Of a DNA stretch of 24,269 nucleotides, positions 1 to 5,386 are shown one piece after another. Source of the stretch: a virus. Below the pieces are notes generated by a model that saw only the letters and a list, made by a program, of their open reading frames with translations, searched no databases and was not told the origin of the DNA. The number at the start of each line of letters is the position of its first letter. Position 1 is the first letter of the stretch. The DNA is taken from positions 1-24,269 of IMG/VR virus record IMGVR_UViG_3300034068_000074. One strand, written 5' to 3'. The position numbers and the translations under genes were made by a program.

Positions 1-191
1 CGCCAGCAATCATCCGCCAGCGCGTCCGATAGAACGCGTTTAAGGTGTTCTATCGTGAGTTCGGCATCCGCCGCCGCCGCGCGCGCGTCCGCCGCTTCGT
101 TTGCTAAATCAATCACACGCGCCAGCGCCGCCGCCAGTGCGGTATTGCCACTGGCGTACGCTTGACGCTCTTGTTCTTCGATTGTTAACAT
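1..191 (-). CDS. hypothetical protein, 3' end outside window
   Basis: Leftward reading frame open from an ATG at 191 to the window edge, giving 63 residues with no stop, so the C-terminus is missing. The start is MLTIEEQERQAYASGN. The rest is alanine-rich and predicted helical, with heptad-like spacing and alternating acidic and basic residues, which suggests a small helical or coiled-coil protein. On the coding strand AGGGGG lies about 5 bases before the ATG and serves as ribosome binding site. It is the fourth gene of a leftward run of small genes, 13 bases after the 26-residue membrane peptide. I do not recognise a family and give no function. That it is a gene rests on its start signal, tight spacing and the absence of a stop. 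Confidence 0.65.
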   Translation of the reverse strand, partial: MLTIEEQERQAYASGNTALAAALARVIDLANEAADARAAAADAELTIEHLKRVLSDALADDCW

Positions 192-204
192 GGTAACCCC
201 CTGA

Positions 205-285
205 TTAGATTGAAATAAGTAACGCGAGTAGAATCAACGCGCCGCAGAGCGCGCCGGCACCTAACCATGCGAGAGAATCGGTCAT
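205..285 (-). CDS. 26-residue single-pass membrane peptide
   Basis: A very small leftward ORF whose ATG overlaps the stop of the upstream gene in the arrangement TAATG (shared base 285), which implies translational coupling. The peptide begins MTDSLAWLGAGALCG and continues with an unbroken run of Leu, Ile and Ala to the stop. Residues about 5-26 are hydrophobic and long enough for one transmembrane helix, and the only charged residue is Asp3. The next gene starts 13 bases after the stop. Nothing identifies its role. A small membrane effector, a toxin-like peptide or a superinfection factor are only possibilities. Without the TAATG overlap it could be dismissed as a chance ORF; with it, and with downstream spacing typical of this operon, I consider it likely real. 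Confidence 0.55.
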   Translation of the reverse strand: MTDSLAWLGAGALCGALILLALLISI

Positions 286-560
286 TATTCGACCGGCTCC
301 AGTTCGTTGACGTAATGCTCGGCGATGTCATACCAGGAAACCTCGCGCAGAGCTGAATTGAACAGATCATTAAACATTCCAAAAGCCGGGATAACTACGC
401 CGGCCAGATCTGCATAGTAGGCTTCCATTTCATCAGCAAGATCGGAAACATCGCGCGATTCCTCCGCACGATCCGCCCAGTATTCCGATCCGCCGTCATT
501 GTCGATCCACAGATTGACTAGCCATGTCTCGTAATTTTTCCAGCCGTTATACTTTTCCAT
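285..560 (-). CDS. NGWxNYETW-family small phage protein (DUF7249-like)
   Basis: A 91-residue acidic protein beginning MEKYNGWKNYETWLVNLWID. The NGW-x-NYETW-x-V-x-LW-[IL]-DND signature at residues 5-22 is a recurrent, uncharacterised family in phages and bacteria, which I recall as DUF7249. The remainder is rich in Asp, Glu, Tyr and Trp and predicted helical, with no membrane segment. The start is preceded by AAGGTAA on the coding strand, and the stop overlaps the start of the 26-residue membrane peptide. It lies 16 bases downstream of the 58-residue gene in the same leftward cluster, so it is probably an early or middle gene rather than a virion gene. The family is recognised from the motif with fair confidence. 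Function is unknown and none is inferred. Confidence 0.85.
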   Translation of the reverse strand: MEKYNGWKNYETWLVNLWIDNDGGSEYWADRAEESRDVSDLADEMEAYYADLAGVVIPAFGMFNDLFNSALREVSWYDIAEHYVNELEPVE

Positions 561-576
561 TATCGTTTACCTTAGG

Positions 577-753
577 TTATTTGGCAGTGTTCGCGCAGTC
601 TTGCGCTATTGCAATCGCCTGTTCTGGCGTGACCCATGCGGCCAGCTGTGTTGCGCCCCAATAAACCGCAACATAACCGCCTGACATGCTCGCAAGGCGA
701 AAATTGCCGATTTTCTTCAGTTCTGCGCGGATCTGCTTGAGTGTCGGTTTCAT
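577..753 (-). CDS. 58-residue hypothetical protein, first gene of leftward cluster
   Basis: The protein starts MKPTLKQIRAELKKIGNFRL. The frame stays open upstream to 867, but I choose the ATG at 753 because GAGGAAAC lies just before it on the coding strand, and because the upstream part would run through the palindromic control region with implausible composition. The N-terminal third is basic and helical. The middle (SGGYVAVYWG) looks like a short beta hairpin and the C-terminus (TPEQAIAIAQD) a helix, so a compact alpha-beta fold is likely. It is the promoter-proximal gene of the leftward run. No family is recognised. A small DNA-binding or regulatory protein would suit the basic helix and position, but that is guesswork. 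Confidence 0.7.
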   Translation of the reverse strand: MKPTLKQIRAELKKIGNFRLASMSGGYVAVYWGATQLAAWVTPEQAIAIAQDCANTAK

Positions 754-771
754 TCTAGTTTCCTCTATGAG

Positions 772-788
772 CATGCGCGGCGCGCATG
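772..788. promoter_or_regulatory. 17-bp GC palindrome CATGCGCG-g-CGCGCATG
   Basis: Perfect 8-bp arms around one central G, 18 bases upstream of the start of the first leftward gene. A third copy of the half-site CATGCGCG stands at 870-877. The position suits an operator or a leader hairpin for the leftward operon. The dyad is seen directly; its function is inferred. Confidence 0.4.
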
Positions 789-843
789 GAGATAGGATTA
801 GAGCACGCTTAATAGCATTGGTGCAAGCTTTTTCTTTACGCAT

Positions 844-867
844 GGCAATATTGCCTATAATAGGCAA
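844..867. promoter_or_regulatory. two overlapping palindromes with TATAAT-like core
   Basis: GGCAATATTGCC at 844-855 is a perfect 12-bp palindrome. It shares its right half with TTGCCTAT-a-ATAGGCAA at 851-867, which is palindromic except for the central base. The second contains TATAAT on the + strand (856-861) and TATTAT on the - strand (862-857), so a repressor binding here would cover a -10 box in either direction. I could not find a convincing -35 on either strand. Likely operator of the control region. Confidence 0.45.
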
Positions 868-908
868 TTCATGCGCGGGCGTCTGTCATAGAGGAAACGC
901 GGCATATT

Positions 909-920
909 GGCAATATTGTC
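909..920. promoter_or_regulatory. second operator-like dyad
   Basis: GGCAATATTGTC matches the perfect palindrome at 844-855 in 11 of 12 positions, 65 bp to its right. It is probably another site for the same DNA-binding protein. Seen by eye only. Confidence 0.35.
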
Positions 921-999
921 ATTCTACTAAGCACTTCAAAATTGTAGATGTTATATAGTCCACACTGTAGCTGTGGGGCGGCTGCGATTTTCCGGGGGT

Positions 1000-1011
1000 G
1001 ACAATACTGCC
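1000..1011. promoter_or_regulatory. third, degenerate operator-like dyad
   Basis: GACAATACTGCC matches the 844-855 palindrome in 10 of 12 positions. A further half-site AGATTGCC follows at 1013-1020. It is the weakest of the three sites and is listed because the same motif recurs in a region with no gene. Confidence 0.25.
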
Positions 1012-1084
1012 TAGATTGCCCATGTCTGCCGTCCCGATGCCAACATGCCAGGCGCACGTTAGTGCTTACTAACCTGGCGCCAGA

Positions 1085-1131
1085 TGTGAGCGTTCACTAA
1101 CTGGACTGTTAGCTAGTGCTTGCTAACCTGG
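1085..1131 (+). repeat. 47-bp direct repeat, copy 1
   Basis: Identical to 1157-1203, offset 72 bp. It spans one complete 16-bp motif, the spacer TGGACTGTTA and a second motif. It shows that the array grew at least once by duplication of a larger unit. The palindrome CTGGCGCCAG also occurs twice (1074-1083, 1128-1137) between motifs. Confidence 0.85.
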
Positions 1132-1156
1132 CGCCAGATGTAAGTGCTTGCTAACT

Positions 1157-1203
1157 TGTGAGCGTTCACTAACTGGACTGTTAGCTAGTGCTTGCTAACC
1201 TGG
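1157..1203 (+). repeat. 47-bp direct repeat, copy 2
   Basis: Second, identical copy of 1085-1131. Perfect identity over 47 bp suggests a recent duplication or ongoing homogenisation of the array. Confidence 0.85.
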
Positions 1204-1362
1204 AAGTGAGTGCTTGCTACTGCTGCATTGCAGCATAAGTAAGCGCCCACTAACCTAGAAGTGAGTGCCCACTAACTTGCAGCTCAGAAGTGAGTGCCCA
1301 CTAACATGGGGGAGTGAGGGCCTTGCGCTGGCCGTGTATGTGTGTGCAGGTGCCGAAAACGA

Positions 1363-1428
1363 TTTTGAAAAATTAACCGACAATTAAATAAAAAAGCCTG
1401 TTATAATTATTTTTTATTTTTTATTGCG
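1363..1428 (+). promoter_or_regulatory. AT-rich tract with candidate promoter
   Basis: An almost pure A/T stretch follows the repeat array. It contains TATAAT at 1402-1407, and the best -35 candidate is CCGACA at 1377-1382 with a long 19-bp spacer. A 9-bp inverted repeat AATAAAAAA/TTTTTTATT (1387-1395 and 1410-1418) surrounds the -10. It could be the promoter of the rightward operon, a DNA unwinding element beside the repeats, or both. The stretch 1306-1362 shows nothing recognisable. Confidence 0.4.
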
Positions 1429-2091
1429 GTGTTTAATATGTACGCACCAATTGTCGGCTATGAAGGGCTATATGAAATGTCTGCTGAAGGTCGGGTGCGA
1501 AATGCGCGAACTTACCGAATCATGCCGGTTAAGTCGGGGCGCGTTACGCTAAGTAAGCAGGGTTTGCCTGCGGCGGTGCTAGTGGGCGAGTTAGCCGTAT
1601 CAACGGCTGCTGTTCCTGCGGCGCTAACTTTACCCCCACTAACCAGCCGTTTAGACGCGGCGCGTAGTTTTTACGGCGCTTGGGCAAACTCCGGGCATGT
1701 AGCTAAACATAACGGCGCGGCGGGGGAGTATTTGGTTTGCGCGGCGTTGGAGCAACACGGCGTGTCTGCGGCGTTGCCGGCGGTTAATACTGCGGAATAC
1801 GACGTTATTGGCGACTTTGGCCGGGGTAATTTTTTTACCATACAAGTAAAATCTACGTCGTGCGCTACGGAGGCTAGGCCGGGGGACACGCCAGCCTATA
1901 GGTTTAGGGGTCTACCGGCTAATCCGGATGCTTGCGACGTATATGCTTTTGTTGCGCTAGACACAGGTAAAGTTGTGTTTATGTTGGCGCAAAAGTTTAG
2001 CCAAGGAGGCAAAAATTTTAAGCGTGTGCATTTTGAAGCGGAAGCGTTAGTTTCTGTGCAAAATGTTTTGCAAACGTTGCACGCTAGGTAA
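1429..2091 (+). CDS. NUMOD4 plus PD-(D/E)XK nuclease, putative free-standing homing endonuclease
   Basis: 220 residues. Residues 6-45 (PIVGYEGLYEMSAEGRVRNA onward) fit NUMOD4, a DNA-recognition motif usually attached to HNH homing endonucleases. Residues 46-75 are an Ala/Leu/Pro-rich linker. Residues 92-190 resemble the PD-(D/E)XK family of the cyanobacterial intron enzyme I-Ssp6803I (PDDEXK_5): GAAGEYLV with E100, a YDVIGD strand with D125, and FTIQVKST with Q139 and K141. Together these give a complete E-D-QxK metal-binding core. No HNH motif is present. The start is GTG at 1429, with an in-frame ATG at 1438 equally possible and no clear Shine-Dalgarno. Position between the repeat array and small terminase is typical of mobile endonucleases. 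Codon use (TTA, TTG, GCG) differs from large terminase. A resolvase or DNA-processing role at the array is the main alternative. Confidence 0.75.
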   Translation: MFNMYAPIVGYEGLYEMSAEGRVRNARTYRIMPVKSGRVTLSKQGLPAAVLVGELAVSTAAVPAALTLPPLTSRLDAARSFYGAWANSGHVAKHNGAAGEYLVCAALEQHGVSAALPAVNTAEYDVIGDFGRGNFFTIQVKSTSCATEARPGDTPAYRFRGLPANPDACDVYAFVALDTGKVVFMLAQKFSQGGKNFKRVHFEAEALVSVQNVLQTLHAR

Positions 2092-2100
2092 GCCCTTAGC

Positions 2101-2571
2101 TTGCAGCCCAGGCATAGGTCAAATAGGCTAAATGGACAACCAATTTCAGGCCGTGGTATAACGGCGGCTATGTTTCGGTCACTACCACTGGCTATCCGAC
2201 CTAAAGTTCAGGCGACAGAGGCGCGTCTGGACGCCATATACAAAGCTGCATCTATGGGTTTAAAAGGGGATTCACTAGCACTGGCGTCTGGGATGCTGCC
2301 TTTAGAGTACCGACAATTGTGCCAATTTGACCCATTGGCCGAACTAGCGGCGCAGAAGGGCAAGGCGGACAACGAGCTGCGCGCAGCGCAGAGACTGAAC
2401 GAGGCGTCTGAAGGCGGCGACGCCAAGGCCAGCCTGGCGATACTCCAACACCTTCACGGCTGGACGGCCCGGCAGGAGATTAGTGTGGACGTCTATCAGA
2501 AGATCAGCGTCATCACGGCGCTTGAACAAGCCCGCGCGAGGGTGATCGAGGGGACGGTGGTAGATGGCTGA
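2101..2571 (+). CDS. terS: terminase small subunit
   Basis: 156 residues from TTG at 2101, which has AGGTAAG 8 bases upstream. An in-frame ATG at 2170 would give 133 residues and removes a poorly structured basic N-terminus. The small subunit recognises phage DNA and presents it to the motor. Residues about 40-75 form helices compatible with a helix-turn-helix (DAIYKAASMGLKGDSLALAS). The segment DAKASLAILQHLHGWT (107-122) is the pattern seen in many small terminases, a helix ending in a GW turn, followed by a helical oligomerisation tail. It overlaps the next gene by 8 bases, with large terminase one gene further on. Identification rests on this pattern and position; sequence divergence in this family is high. 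Confidence 0.7.
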   Translation: MQPRHRSNRLNGQPISGRGITAAMFRSLPLAIRPKVQATEARLDAIYKAASMGLKGDSLALASGMLPLEYRQLCQFDPLAELAAQKGKADNELRAAQRLNEASEGGDAKASLAILQHLHGWTARQEISVDVYQKISVITALEQARARVIEGTVVDG

Positions 2572-3466
2572 TAACAAGCTGGCACCCCAAAGCAAGAACA
2601 AGCTGCCATGGTATGAACAAGCGTTACCAATGGAGGGTCGCGCAACCTTTCTGCCCTTTCAAGACACGCTGCCGGGGTCAGTGATGAACCAGCGCAGCTT
2701 TGCGTTGCCCGGCGTTGTTGCCGGTGCTGTCAACGCAATCACCGCACCGGGGCGGGCCTACAGCGGCAGCGATCCGACCTTTAACCCCGAGGAAGAAGCG
2801 GCGAACTTTGCCATGAACGTAATGGGTGGCGGGGTGGGTGCGTCAAGGGCAGCACCCGCGCCTGCGGGTTCGTTGGGGATGAACGCATTTCATCGCACAG
2901 GTATTCCTTTTGAGGGTGCTTTTGAGCGTAACCGCCCTCAATCGCAGGCTTCGTTTTCAGGGCCAGAAGGTTTTTATTTTTCCCGGCACTCTAAAGACCC
3001 AACTACGGGCGTTTTTGGCCGCCATGTTATTCAAGCGGATGTTAAAGTTACAAAACCCGCGCCGGTATCACAAGTGTTTATTGGGCCTGGCAATATACCT
3101 ACCCCCCGCGCGGTGCTTCCGGTTACGCCCGTATGGGCTGCATTAAACAAGATAGATCCGGCACAGGGTGGGTATGTAATTGCGGATAGCGCGGCGGATG
3201 CAATAGCAGGCAAAAAAGCGCCGCGCTCAAATACTTACGCTGAATACGAACAACAGTTTTATACCGCGTTAATAAACAAAAAATTATTTAAGTTAGTGAA
3301 CCCAGAGGTATTAGAACCCTCCGACGTGTCTTTGCTTAAGTTGTATGGTTATGACGGTTTTGAATACAAACGCCCGCAAAACGCTACTTCTAGTATGCCA
3401 TCTCAGATTGTTGCGCTTGACCCCGAACAAATTGTTCGCAAAGCCGCTTGGACTGAGCCTAGGTAA
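2564..3466 (+). CDS. ADP-ribosyltransferase-like protein inserted between terminase subunits
   Basis: 300 residues, starting inside the end of the small terminase gene and ending TAATG with large terminase. Residues 1-105 are low-complexity, with a hydrophobic Ala/Gly stretch (ALPGVVAGAVNAITAPGRAY) like N-termini of virion-associated phage proteins. Residues 106-295 look like an ADP-ribosyltransferase of the polyvalent-protein or MuF type: AFHRTG (H110) as first strand, GFYFSRH (Y138) as second, GYDGFEYKR near 262-270, and SQIVALDPEQIV (Q281) at the end, where the catalytic Glu/Gln strand is expected. Such enzymes transfer ADP-ribose from NAD to host proteins or nucleic acids. From about 2890 the DNA shifts to T-rich, TTT/TTA-using codons, unlike the first 100 codons, which suggests a transplanted C-terminal domain. 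Catalytic activity is inferred, not shown. Confidence 0.65.
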   Translation: MADNKLAPQSKNKLPWYEQALPMEGRATFLPFQDTLPGSVMNQRSFALPGVVAGAVNAITAPGRAYSGSDPTFNPEEEAANFAMNVMGGGVGASRAAPAPAGSLGMNAFHRTGIPFEGAFERNRPQSQASFSGPEGFYFSRHSKDPTTGVFGRHVIQADVKVTKPAPVSQVFIGPGNIPTPRAVLPVTPVWAALNKIDPAQGGYVIADSAADAIAGKKAPRSNTYAEYEQQFYTALINKKLFKLVNPEVLEPSDVSLLKLYGYDGFEYKRPQNATSSMPSQIVALDPEQIVRKAAWTEPR

Positions 3467-4989
3467 TGCAATTACCGATCTATCAGTCTGAGGAAGAACA
3501 GCGGCTGATGGTCGAGCTGTGGTCGCCCGCGCTGGCGGATGACCCCGAAGCGTTTGTGTTGTTTGCCTTCCCATGGGGCCAGAAGAACACCCCACTGCAC
3601 AAGTTCAAAGGCCCGCGCAAGTGGCAGCGCGAGGTGCTGCGGGACATCAAAAAGCACATCGACGGCAACAAAGGCAAGATTCAGATGGACACCCTGCGAG
3701 AAGCGGTGTCATCTGGGCGCGGAATTGGCAAGTCAGCCTTAGTATCTTGGCTGGTGCTGTGGATGCTGACCACCCGCATCGGCGGCAGCGTCATCATCAG
3801 CGCCAACTCGGAGAACCAGTTGCGCTCGGTGACCTGGGCCGAGCTGACCAAGTGGTCAGCCATGTCTATCAACAACCACTGGTTTGAGATCAGCGCGACC
3901 AAGCTGGTGCCGGCGCAGTGGCTGTGCGAGCTGGTCGAGCGGGATCTTAAAAAGGGCACACGTTACTGGGCTGCCGAGGGCAAGCTGTGGTCGGCAGAGA
4001 ACCCGGACAGCTACGCGGGTGTGCACAACCAAGACGGCATGATGCTCATATTTGACGAGTCCAGCGGCATACCCAACCCGATATGGGAGGTGGGCGCTGG
4101 GTTCTTCACCGAGAACACGCCGGACAGGTACTGGTTTGCCTTTAGCAACCCGCGCCGCAACGAAGGCTACTTTTTTGAGTGTTTCCACGCTAAACGGGCG
4201 TTCTGGAACACTCGCAGCGTGGACGCGCGCACGGTGGAGGACACCGACAAGCAGGTCTACGAGCAGATTATTGCCGAATACGGCGAAGATAGCCCGCAGG
4301 CCAAAGTCGAGGTGTACGGTGAGTTCCCCGACGCGGGCGAAGATCAGTTCATCAAGCCCATGCTGGTCGAGGACGCCATGCAGCGGGAGCGGTGGAAGGA
4401 CACCACGGCGCCTATAATATTAGGTATCGACCCCGCGCGGGGCGGCGCGGACTCTACCGTGCTGGTGGTGCGCCAGGGGCGGGACATTGTGGCAATCAAA
4501 CGCTACTCGGGCGAGGACACCATGACCATTGTTGGGCGGGTGATTGACGCCATTGAGGAATACAAGCCAATTTTGTCCGTTATCGACGAAGGCGGGCTTG
4601 GATACGGCATACTTGACAGGCTCACAGAGCAGCGTTATAAGGTGCGAGGGGTAAACTTTGGCTGGAAGGCCAAAAACTCCATTATGTGGGGCAACAAGCG
4701 GGCTGAGATGTGGGGCACCATGAAGGATTGGCTGAAAACAGCGTCAATTCCAATTGATCGGCAGCTAAAAGCTGATTTGGTCGGCCCCATGAAGAAGCCT
4801 AACAGTAGCGGTACGATTTTCCTTGAAGGAAAGAAGGAAATGAGGAGTCGTGGTCTAGCCTCACCCGACGCCGCCGACGCGCTGGCGGTTACTTTTGCTT
4901 TTCCCGTCGCACACCGCGAGTATCGGGAGCCGACACGACGCACAGCGTCATCTCACGTTGGCGTAACCAACTCTTGGATGGGATCGTGA
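3466..4989 (+). CDS. terL: terminase large subunit (ATPase and nuclease)
   Basis: 507 residues, a normal length. This is the DNA-packaging motor that docks on the portal, pumps DNA and cuts concatemers. The N-terminal ATPase has a Walker A variant SGRGIGKSA (83-91) and Walker B MLIFDES (193-199) with D197 and catalytic E198, followed by a coupling-motif region (FAFSNPRR, 224-231). The C-terminal RNase H-like nuclease shows GIDPARGGADST with D322, SVIDEGGLGYG with D374, and SPDAADALAV with D468/D471, the expected acidic triad. The start ATG overlaps the upstream stop (TAATG). CTG and GAC codons dominate, which sets it apart from the preceding gene. All catalytic residues appear intact. Headful versus cos packaging cannot be decided here. 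Confidence 0.95.
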   Translation: MQLPIYQSEEEQRLMVELWSPALADDPEAFVLFAFPWGQKNTPLHKFKGPRKWQREVLRDIKKHIDGNKGKIQMDTLREAVSSGRGIGKSALVSWLVLWMLTTRIGGSVIISANSENQLRSVTWAELTKWSAMSINNHWFEISATKLVPAQWLCELVERDLKKGTRYWAAEGKLWSAENPDSYAGVHNQDGMMLIFDESSGIPNPIWEVGAGFFTENTPDRYWFAFSNPRRNEGYFFECFHAKRAFWNTRSVDARTVEDTDKQVYEQIIAEYGEDSPQAKVEVYGEFPDAGEDQFIKPMLVEDAMQRERWKDTTAPIILGIDPARGGADSTVLVVRQGRDIVAIKRYSGEDTMTIVGRVIDAIEEYKPILSVIDEGGLGYGILDRLTEQRYKVRGVNFGWKAKNSIMWGNKRAEMWGTMKDWLKTASIPIDRQLKADLVGPMKKPNSSGTIFLEGKKEMRSRGLASPDAADALAVTFAFPVAHREYREPTRRTASSHVGVTNSWMGS

Positions 4990-5243
4990 AGAAAAGCGTA
5001 TCTTTAGCTGTGGGTCGAGGCGAGAAGCTCCCGGTCAGCAAGGGCGCTGGTTTGACCGCGAAGGGTCGCGCTAAGTACAACAAAGCTACAGGCAGCAATC
5101 TAAAAGCCCCGGCGCCTAGCCCTAAGACCGCTGCCGACAAAGGGCGCAAAGCGTCATTTTGTGCCCGAATGTCTGGCGTGGTAGCCAAGGCCAAAGGCCC
5201 GGCTGAACGTGCAAAAGCCTCTCTTAAACGGTGGAAATGCTAA
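4986..5243 (+). CDS. small basic phage protein (DUF6321-like)
   Basis: 85 residues from GTG at 4986, which overlaps the large terminase stop as GTGA. A TTG at 4974 is possible but less economical. The protein is strongly basic and carries the conserved blocks GLTAKGRAKYNKATGSNLK, a KGRKASFCARM segment and a C-terminal KASLKRW. Many phages of different morphologies encode such a protein near the terminase or portal; I recall it as DUF6321. No membrane segment is seen. Lys/Arg richness and spaced aromatic residues suggest nucleic-acid contact. A packaging or head-assembly role is suggested by its neighbours only. It is followed at once by another small basic protein. Confidence 0.8.
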   Translation: MKKSVSLAVGRGEKLPVSKGAGLTAKGRAKYNKATGSNLKAPAPSPKTAADKGRKASFCARMSGVVAKAKGPAERAKASLKRWKC

Positions 5244-5386
5244 TGAAACCCGGACTCTACGCCAACATTAACGCTAAAAAAGCTCGCATTGCTGCGGGCA
5301 GCAAAGAAAAGATGCGTAAACCGGGCACGCCCGGCGCACCGACGGCTAAAGCGTTCAAACAATCGGCTAAAACGGCTAAAAAATAG
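5243..5386 (+). CDS. 47-residue basic protein between terminase and portal
   Basis: A short ORF whose ATG overlaps the preceding stop as TAATG and whose TAG overlaps the portal start as TAGTG, so it is wedged perfectly into the operon. It begins MKPGLYANINAKKARIAAGS and ends with a TAKAFKQSAKTAKK tail. More than a quarter of the residues are Lys or Arg and there is no hydrophobic segment. I recognise very similar short proteins (MKxGLYANI.. KPGxxGAPTAKAF..) beside terminase and portal genes of many uncultured and freshwater phages, without a known function. The exact overlaps on both sides and the family resemblance make it a confident gene despite its size. DNA binding is a guess from composition. 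Confidence 0.85.
   Translation: MKPGLYANINAKKARIAAGSKEKMRKPGTPGAPTAKAFKQSAKTAKK

Larger units (their letters stand above)
758..898. repeat. 13-bp inverted repeat flanking a 115-bp segment
   Basis: GTTTCCTCTATGA at 758-770 recurs as its reverse complement TCATAGAGGAAAC at 886-898. The left arm supplies the Shine-Dalgarno (GAGGAAA) of the leftward 58-residue gene. The right arm presents the same sequence facing right but is followed by no usable start. The two arms bracket the palindromes of the control region. This may be a duplicated leader or an inversion remnant. Confidence 0.5.
1058..1305. repeat. array of ten 16-bp dyadic repeats (iteron-like)
   Basis: Ten copies of a 16-bp motif, consensus GTNAGYGYYYRCTAAC, all in the same orientation. 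They lie at 1058-1073, 1086-1101, 1112-1127, 1140-1155, 1158-1173, 1184-1199, 1206-1220 (one base short), 1239-1254, 1261-1276 and 1290-1305. The ends are dyadic: the first copy, GTTAGTGCTTACTAAC, has GTTAGT/ACTAAC arms around GCTT. Copy ends are 18 to 34 bp apart, often 26 or 28. The three rightmost copies carry CCC where the others carry CTT or GTT. Such arrays are known as replication iterons, partition sites, multi-site operators and terminase recognition (cosB or pac) sites. The adjoining AT-rich tract favours an origin, and the terminase genes nearby leave packaging open. Confidence 0.8.

Noticed and set aside
577-867. 96-residue long form of the 58-residue leftward protein
   Set aside because: The additional 38 residues would be encoded by the palindromic region, and the inner ATG at 753 has a good GAGGAAAC site.
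686-958. 90-residue rightward ORF across the leftward gene start and control region
   Set aside because: Overlaps the confident 58-residue gene in antisense, passes through all palindromes and has no ribosome binding site.
869-1057. 62-residue leftward ORF upstream of the control palindromes
   Set aside because: Cys/Arg/His-rich, no homology features, no ribosome binding site; it covers operator-like repeats.
1058-1305. CRISPR array
   Set aside because: The repeats are 16-bp and dyadic with gaps of only a few to 18 bases, and spacers themselves are repeated (47-bp duplicate). No leader or cas gene is present.
2132-2161. Tiny ORF starting ATGGACAACC within small terminase
   Set aside because: Nine codons, out of frame, no start signal or coupling.
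4974-4988. TTG start for the DUF6321-like gene
   Set aside because: GTG at 4986, overlapping the large terminase stop as GTGA, fits the general coupling pattern and family start better.
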